Positions 56,547 to 64,000 of a DNA stretch of 64,000 bases are shown here, piece by piece. Each line of letters begins with the position of its first letter. Positions within the stretch are counted from its first letter, which is position 1. Source of the DNA: Streptomyces netropsis (lineage in GTDB: Bacteria; Actinomycetota; Actinomycetes; Streptomycetales; Streptomycetaceae); contig NZ_JACHJG010000001.1 in assembly GCF_014203545.1 (NCBI RefSeq), forward strand, positions 372,001 to 436,000, in the 5' to 3' direction. Both the position numbers and the translations under genes were made by a program. The notes under the pieces were generated by a model. That model did no database searches, was not told where the DNA came from, and saw only the letters and a program-made list of their open reading frames with translations.

Positions 56547-57461
56547 ATGGTGCAGGAGACCCCGGTAGTCACGACGGCCACGACAGCCACACTGGCCCCA
56601 GTCGTCGCGACAACCACAGCTGTTTCGGACGTCCGCCGCAGCGAACTCGCCGCCTTTCTGCGCAGCCGCCGCGAGCGCATCACGCCCGAGCAGGTCGGCC
56701 TCCCGCGCGGCCCCCGCAGGCGCACCCCCGGTCTGCGCCGCGAGGAGGTGGCGCAGCTCGCGGCCGTCGGCGTCACCTGGTACACGTGGCTGGAGCAGGC
56801 CAGGGCCATCCAGGTGTCCGCGCAGGTCCTCGACTCCATCGCCCGCGCCCTGCTGTTCGACCCCGGTGAGCGCGCCCACCTCTTCGCCCTGGCCGGCACC
56901 GCCGACCCGCTGCCCGACACCGCCTGCACGGGCGTCTCGCCGGCGCTCCGGCGGATCCTGGAGCAACTGGACCCGTTCCCCGCCTGTGTGCAGAACGCGC
57001 GGTACGACATCCTCGCCTACAACCGCACGTACGCGACCTTGATGTGCGACCTCGACGCCCTGCCGCAGGAGGAGCGCAACTGCCTGTGGCTCACCTTCAC
57101 CAACCCCGACTGGGCCGCGAGCGTCGTGGACCGGGAGGAGCAGATGCGGGCCATGGCCGGCAAATTCCGGGCCGCCATGGCCGAGCACATCGCCGAACCG
57201 GCCTGGAAGTGCCTGCTCAAGAGGCTGCTCGACGCTTCGCCGGAGTTCCGGCAGATGTGGGCGCGACATGAGGTCGTCCAGCCCGTCGCCTACCGGACGA
57301 AGACCTACCGGCAGTCGCGCGTGGGTCTGCTGCGCCTGGACCACAACGGTCTGTGGACCGGCCCCCACCCCGGCGCCCGCGTGGTGACCTTCACCCCCGC
57401 CGACGAGGAGAGCCACGAGCGCCTGCGGCGCCTGCACGCCCTGGCACTCGCCGAAGCCTGA
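56547..57461 (+). CDS. XRE-family (MmyB-like) transcriptional regulator, second copy
   Basis: 304 aa from ATG 56547 (GGAGA nine bases upstream; ATG 56538 overlaps that site). A threonine/valine-rich start precedes SDVRRSELAAFLRSRRERITPEQVGLPRGPRRRTPGLRREEVAQLAAVGVTWYTWLEQARAIQVSAQVLDSIARAL. The C-terminal domain matches the first copy at 37617. Paralogous to it, with the same neighbour type. Confidence 0.9.
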   Translation: MVQETPVVTTATTATLAPVVATTTAVSDVRRSELAAFLRSRRERITPEQVGLPRGPRRRTPGLRREEVAQLAAVGVTWYTWLEQARAIQVSAQVLDSIARALLFDPGERAHLFALAGTADPLPDTACTGVSPALRRILEQLDPFPACVQNARYDILAYNRTYATLMCDLDALPQEERNCLWLTFTNPDWAASVVDREEQMRAMAGKFRAAMAEHIAEPAWKCLLKRLLDASPEFRQMWARHEVVQPVAYRTKTYRQSRVGLLRLDHNGLWTGPHPGARVVTFTPADEESHERLRRLHALALAEA

Positions 57462-57522
57462 CCCGAATGGGGGACAATGGACGGTCGACCCCCTCCGTAC
57501 GAGCCCGAGGAAGCCCTCTTTC

Positions 57523-58653
57523 ATGACGCAGCTCCAGATCGGCCCGCACTCGGTGCAGCCGCCGGTGGTCCTGGCCCCGATGGCCGGGATCACCAACGCG
57601 CCCTTCCGCACGCTGTGCCGTGAGTTCTCCGGCGGCAAGGGGCTCTTCGTCAGCGAGATGATCACCACCCGGGCGCTCGTCGAGCGGGACGCCAAGACCA
57701 TGCGGCTGATCCACTTCGACGGCACCGAGAAGCCGCGCTCGATCCAGCTCTACGGGGTCGACCCGGTCACCGTCGGCAGGGCCGTCCGCATGATCGTGGA
57801 CGAGGACCTCGCCGACCACATCGACCTGAACTTCGGCTGCCCGGTCCCCAAGGTCACCCGCAAGGGCGGCGGCTCCGCGCTGCCGTTCAAGCGGAACCTG
57901 CTGCGCTCGATCCTGCGCGAGGCGGTCGGCAACGCGGGCGCGCTGCCCGTGACCATGAAGATGCGCAAGGGCATCGACGACGACCACATCACCTATCTCG
58001 ACGCCGGCCGGATCGCCGTCGAGGAGGGCGTCACCGCCATCGCCCTGCACGGCCGCACCGCGGCCCAGCACTACGGCGGCACGGCCGACTGGGACGCCAT
58101 CGCCCGGCTCAAGGAGACCGTCCCCGAGATCCCGGTGCTCGGAAACGGCGACATCTGGTCGGCGGACGACGCCCTGCGCATGATGCGCGAGACCGGCTGC
58201 GACGGCGTCGTGGTCGGGCGCGGCTGCCTGGGCCGCCCCTGGCTCTTCGGCGACCTGGTCAGCGCCTTCGAGGACGGCGGGGCCTCCTACGCCGCGCCCA
58301 CCCTCAAGGAGGTCGCCCGGGTCATGCTGCGCCACGCGGAGCTGCTGGGGGAGTGGCTGGAGAGCGAGGAGCGCGGTGTCATCGACTTCCGCAAGCACGT
58401 CGCCTGGTACACCAAGGGCTTCTCGATCGGCTCGGACATGCGCCGGAAGCTCGCTATCACCTCATCCCTGGGCGAAATGGACGCTCTTCTGAGCGAGCTG
58501 GACCTGGACCAGTCGTGGCCTGCCGGTGCCGACGGCCCGCGCGGACGGACCTCGGGCCGGAACCGGGTCGTCCTCCCGGACGGCTGGCTCAATGATCCGT
58601 ACGACTGTGCGGCCGTGAGCGCCGACGCCGAACTCGACACGTCCGGCGGCTGA
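57523..58653 (+). CDS. dusB: tRNA-dihydrouridine synthase DusB
   Basis: FMN enzyme reducing uridines in the tRNA D-loop, 376 aa. Seen are VLAPMAGITNAPFRTLCREF, HIDLNFGCPVPKVTRKGGGSAL with the catalytic cysteine, LHGRTAAQHYGGTADW, and PVLGNGDIWS plus GVVVGRGCLGRPWLFGDL for FMN. Start ATG 57523, with GAGGAAG upstream. Confidence 0.95.
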   Translation: MTQLQIGPHSVQPPVVLAPMAGITNAPFRTLCREFSGGKGLFVSEMITTRALVERDAKTMRLIHFDGTEKPRSIQLYGVDPVTVGRAVRMIVDEDLADHIDLNFGCPVPKVTRKGGGSALPFKRNLLRSILREAVGNAGALPVTMKMRKGIDDDHITYLDAGRIAVEEGVTAIALHGRTAAQHYGGTADWDAIARLKETVPEIPVLGNGDIWSADDALRMMRETGCDGVVVGRGCLGRPWLFGDLVSAFEDGGASYAAPTLKEVARVMLRHAELLGEWLESEERGVIDFRKHVAWYTKGFSIGSDMRRKLAITSSLGEMDALLSELDLDQSWPAGADGPRGRTSGRNRVVLPDGWLNDPYDCAAVSADAELDTSGG

Positions 58654-58728
58654 GAGCGGCGTGATTCTCGCCACCACTGATCGGTGGTCCGCTCAGATGA
58701 GCGGTTGAGGCGAGGGTCAATCTTTCTG

Positions 58729-58753
58729 AGGGGTGGCACTGCGTGCCACCCCT
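58729..58753 (+). terminator. Terminator after dusB
   Basis: AGGGGTGGCAC/GTGCCACCCCT with loop TGC. Confidence 0.75.
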
Positions 58754-58758
58754 CTTGC

Positions 58759-58778
58759 GTTCACTTCCTGAAGTGAAC
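58759..58778. promoter_or_regulatory. Perfect 20-bp palindrome upstream of ppdK
   Basis: GTTCACTTC-CT-GAAGTGAAC: complete dyad 257 bp before the ppdK start; candidate repressor site. Confidence 0.55.
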
Positions 58779-59034
58779 TGCTCGATTTCTCGACACCCTG
58801 TGATGGTGCGAGTGTTTTCCGTGAGATTGGGTTCAAGCTTTGAAGTTGACGTCGTTGAACCACCACTAAATGGATCACTTTCGATCTGCTGGCGGACGGG
58901 TGGTTACAGCCGTATGACCGTGGAGTGGACCTGCCCAGAAGCCTTCGATCTGGGTACGCTCCCCGCCGTCAGCACGTTTGAGCAGGCCCTCCCCCAACTG
59001 TGTACGGGGGGACCCCAGTGAGGAGTCGAGTCCC

Positions 59035-61749
<2,715 letters not shown>

Positions 61750-61760
61750 GGCGGTTCTGC

Positions 61761-61812
61761 GTCCTCAAGCGCCGGACGGGCTGGATTTCCAGCCCGTCCG
61801 GCGTTTGAGGAC
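61761..61812. terminator. Hairpin copy of the dispersed repeat after ppdK
   Basis: 24-bp arms (61761-61784, 61789-61812), one G-U wobble, loop ATTT. Same core as the 45.5-kb array, followed by GGGGGGCCTGGGGGC. Confidence 0.88.
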
Positions 61813-61925
61813 ACCGCGCGTAGCGCGGGGTCGGGGGGCCTGGGGGCGCAGCCCCCGGCAGCCGCGTGACCGGCAGGTGACAGGTGGGTTTCACCCGGCG
61901 CCCCGGAGCGGAGCGGGCACGGCGA

Positions 61926-61957
61926 AGGGGCGGCGCCCGTGCGGGAGCGCCGCCCCT
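61926..61957 (+). terminator. Second hairpin in the ppdK to HTH gap
   Basis: AGGGGCGGCGC/GCGCCGCCCCT followed by CTTTA. Confidence 0.75.
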
Positions 61958-61979
61958 CTTTACTCCCCCACCGGGAGTT

Positions 61980-62009
61980 GTTGCCGCCCGCATCGGCTCG
62001 GGCGGCAAC
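61980..62009. terminator. Third hairpin in the ppdK to HTH gap
   Basis: GTTGCCGCCCG/CGGGCGGCAAC with an 8-nt loop. The rest of this 464-bp gap is a probable promoter region with a repeated GCATACTCAG (62012 and 62164). Confidence 0.65.
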
Positions 62010-62213
62010 TCGCATACTCAGCGGCCGCTTTTTCGCTCGCCACCCCCCACGGGAACGAGCGGGTGCGGCCCTGAGTGCGTGAATAGCATTTCGCTTCTGC
62101 GATGTTCGCCGCGACTCCTTTCAACTGTGGCCAAAAGGGCGTGGTAACACCTCGTATCGGTGTGCATACTCAGTGAGCGGGGGGTGGTTGCGGATGTCTC
62201 ATGTGGGGGTTTG

Positions 62214-63278
62214 GTGCTGCGTGTCCATTTCACTGGACTCGATCTGGCCCGGTTGCGCCTGGCCGGAGACCCGGACGCACTCTGGGAAACCGTATTGAGC
62301 TTGCACCGACTTCGGGACAAACAAGGCGAGTCGATCTTCGGGGATTGGCGCTCGGAAACCCGTGCTCGGTTGAATGGTGAAACTCGGCTTCTCGCGCCGC
62401 TGGTACCCTCGCGCGGATATTTCCCCGACTTCTTGACCCCGCCCGAAGGCGTACTCGGGCTCGAGTCGGGGATGCAGGCGCTGCGGGCCACGCCCGCCGA
62501 CCGGGTCCACCAGGAGCTGGGCCGGGTGGCCGGCGCGCGGACGCTGCCCGCTTGGATACGATCGCTCGCCGAGGGCGACGCCCGGGCGTTCGGCAAGCTG
62601 ATCGGCGCGCTGCACGCCTACCACCAGGCGGCCATAGAGCCGTACTGGCCGCACATCCAGGCGCAGATCGAGGCCGACCGCGCGGTGCGCGGCCGGGCGC
62701 TGCTGGACGGCGGAGCCGACGCGCTGCTGTCCTCGTTGCCGCCGATGATGAGCTGGCGGGCGCCGGTGCTGGAGTGCGACTACCCCGTGGACCGCGATCT
62801 GCACCTGAACGGGCGGGGGTTACTCCTCCTGCCGTCGTTCTTCTGCCGACGCACCCCGGTGGCCTTCCAGAACCCCGAGCTCACCCCGGTGCTCGTCTAC
62901 CCCGCCCGGCACATGTCGGAGTCCGCGCCCGCCGTCCCGCACGCCCCGCGTTCGCTGGGCAAACTGGTCGGCCACACCCGCTCGGCGGTCCTCGGCTCGA
63001 TAGGGGGCGGCTGCACGACGAGCGAACTGGCCCGCCGGGTGGGCGTGTCGGCGGCCTCGGCCAGCCAGCACGCCGGCGTGCTGCGCGAGGCCGGGCTGGT
63101 GCTCACCCTGCGCAACGGCAGCGCGGTGATGCACACGCTGACGCCCCTGGGCGCGGCCCTGCTGCGCGGCGGCCACCGCGGCACGCAGCTGTGCCCCAAG
63201 GACCGTTCGGCGAGGGTCCAGTCGTCGATCCCGGAGCGCTCCACCCCCGCCACGATGCTGCAGTCTCCCGGGGGGTGA
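62214..63278 (+). CDS. ArsR-like winged-helix regulator (DUF5937-type N-terminus)
   Basis: 354 aa from GTG 62214 (GGGGG five bases upstream). The N-terminal part LRVHFTGLDLARLRLAGDPDALWETVLSLHRL is typical of a streptomycete family with an ArsR-like C-terminal helix-turn-helix (GSIGGGCTTSELARRVGVSAASASQHAGVLREAGLVLTLRNGSAVMHTLTPLGAALL). A TTA codon at 62820-62822 makes it bldA-dependent. The last 13 codons overlap an antisense copy of the neighbouring permease 3' end. Confidence 0.85.
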   Translation: MLRVHFTGLDLARLRLAGDPDALWETVLSLHRLRDKQGESIFGDWRSETRARLNGETRLLAPLVPSRGYFPDFLTPPEGVLGLESGMQALRATPADRVHQELGRVAGARTLPAWIRSLAEGDARAFGKLIGALHAYHQAAIEPYWPHIQAQIEADRAVRGRALLDGGADALLSSLPPMMSWRAPVLECDYPVDRDLHLNGRGLLLLPSFFCRRTPVAFQNPELTPVLVYPARHMSESAPAVPHAPRSLGKLVGHTRSAVLGSIGGGCTTSELARRVGVSAASASQHAGVLREAGLVLTLRNGSAVMHTLTPLGAALLRGGHRGTQLCPKDRSARVQSSIPERSTPATMLQSPGG

Positions 63279-63381
63279 CCCCCGGACCCCCAGCCGGACC
63301 GTGGCGCGGGCCGGTGGGGACGTCAGCCGGACGGCGGGCGTTCAGTCGTCGATCCCCGAACGCTCCACCCCCGCCACGATG
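63219..63381. repeat. Duplicated 39-bp 3' end of the ABC permease gene
   Basis: 63219-63257 and 63343-63381 match at 37 of 39 positions. The second copy is the true 3' end of the permease gene; the first lies inside the 3' end of the ArsR-like gene in another reading. Confidence 0.88.
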
Positions 63382-64000
63382 TAGCGCTGGAGCAGCAGGA
63401 AGACCAGCAGCAGCGGGACGATCGAGACGGCGGCCGCGATGAACAGCTCGTGGATGTTGACGCTCTGCGCGGTGGTGAAGGTGGACAGGGCGACCTGGAC
63501 GGTCCACGCGTCGCGGTCCTGGCCGATGACCAGCGGCCACAGGAACGCGTTCCAGGCTCCGATGAAGACGATGGTGCCGACGGCGGCGAAGACCGGACGG
63601 GAGTTGGGGACGACGACGCGCCAGTAGGTGCGCCAGTACCCGAGCCCGTCCACTTGGGCCGCGTCCTCCAGCTCCCGGGGGAAGCCCAGGAAGTACTGCC
63701 GGAAGACGAAGCACGCGAACGCGCTGAACAGCGTGGGGACGATCAGGCCGCGCAGGGTGGAGACCCACCCGAGCGAGGAGACGAGCACGAAGGACGGCAC
63801 GAACGTGACCGCCGCCGGGACCATCAGGGTGCCGAGGATCGCGTAGAAGACGGCGTTCGCGTGGCGGTAGGGGATGCGGGCCAGGCCGTAGCCGGCCAGG
63901 GAGGCGAGCAGCAGGGTGCCCACGGTCGTCGCCACCGCGATGAGCGTGGAGTTCAGCAGCGCGTGCGCCATCGGCACGTTCGGGTCGGCGAAGAGCTCGC
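63342..64000 (-). CDS. Carbohydrate ABC transporter permease (MalG type), 5' end beyond the window
   Basis: Inner-membrane permease of a sugar importer. The frame stays open to the window edge (about 219 residues visible). Hydrophobic segments include ALLNSTLIAVATTVGTLLLASLAGYGLA. The EAA-type loop that contacts the ATPase is LEDAAQVDGLGYWRTYWRVVVPNSRP. The C-terminus is VAGVERSGIDD. The partner permease, binding protein and ATPase would lie to the right of the window. Confidence 0.92.
   Translation of the reverse strand, partial: ELFADPNVPMAHALLNSTLIAVATTVGTLLLASLAGYGLARIPYRHANAVFYAILGTLMVPAAVTFVPSFVLVSSLGWVSTLRGLIVPTLFSAFACFVFRQYFLGFPRELEDAAQVDGLGYWRTYWRVVVPNSRPVFAAVGTIVFIGAWNAFLWPLVIGQDRDAWTVQVALSTFTTAQSVNIHELFIAAAVSIVPLLLVFLLLQRYIVAGVERSGIDD

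Larger units (their letters stand above)
58654..59034. other. 381-bp gap between dusB and ppdK
   Basis: Contains a hairpin (58729-58753), a 20-bp palindrome (58759-58778) and a 13-bp palindrome TTCAA-GCT-TTGAA (58832-58844), and is AT-richer than the flanks. A 92-codon frame here (58743-59021) has no ribosome site or family signature and is not called. Confidence 0.6.

Noticed and set aside
58743..59021. 92-codon frame between dusB and ppdK
   Set aside because: It begins inside the dusB terminator hairpin, has no ribosome site and overlaps regulatory palindromes.

Overview
The window reads as a Streptomyces (or close relative) chromosome arm-proximal core region. Evidence: very high GC with strong third-position GC bias, many GTG/TTG starts, several apparently leaderless genes, a mycothiol-dependent formaldehyde dehydrogenase, TTA codons confined to regulatory or accessory genes, and the actinomycete order lepA - acyl-CoA ligase - hemW - DUF3097 - hrcA - dnaJ - rsmE, then phoH - ybeY - CNNM - era - leuA - recO - uppS - zur - znuBCA - glyS - dusB - ppdK. 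No tRNA, rRNA, CRISPR array or insertion sequence was recognised.

Layout. 1-11.1 kb: translation, heme and heat-shock housekeeping genes, with a CIRCE operator in front of hrcA-dnaJ. 11.7-24.0 kb: an accessory, mostly translationally coupled block that looks like a small biosynthetic gene cluster, flanked by LysR and LuxR regulators (24.0-26.0 kb). 26.2-32.9 kb: lipoprotein, HIT protein, RNase Z, secreted HAD phosphatase, MscR dehydrogenase, GH4 glycosidase and PfkB kinase. 33.1-36 kb: phoH-ybeY-CNNM operon. 36-39.5 kb: MFS pump divergent from an XRE regulator, then a lipoprotein. 39.5-47.3 kb: era, an M4 protease with an emfourin-type inhibitor, leuA with an attenuation leader, recO and uppS. 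47.4-50.7 kb: the Zur regulon (zur, znuB, znuC, znuA) with two Zur-box-like sites. 50.8-64 kb: glyS, Uma2, TetR, aldo/keto reductase, a second MFS/XRE pair, dusB, ppdK, an ArsR-like regulator and the 3' end of a sugar ABC permease.

The most interesting system is the 11.7-24.0 kb cluster. It joins two chemistries: (i) a lysine 2,3-aminomutase-like radical SAM enzyme, a stand-alone NRPS adenylation domain whose ten-residue code reads DTEDVGTLVK (to my recollection almost the code of beta-lysine domains), and a stand-alone carrier protein; and (ii) adjacent homologues of nitrosuccinate synthase and nitrosuccinate lyase (CreE/CreD type), which make nitrite from aspartate. With a CreM-like acyl-adenylating ligase and a monoamine-oxidase-type flavoprotein, the set predicts an N-N bond-containing beta-lysine metabolite, possibly a negamycin-type hydrazide. 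TTA codons in the CreE-like, CreD-like and LuxR genes point to bldA control. This product assignment is inference; the enzyme-family calls are from sequence motifs read by eye.
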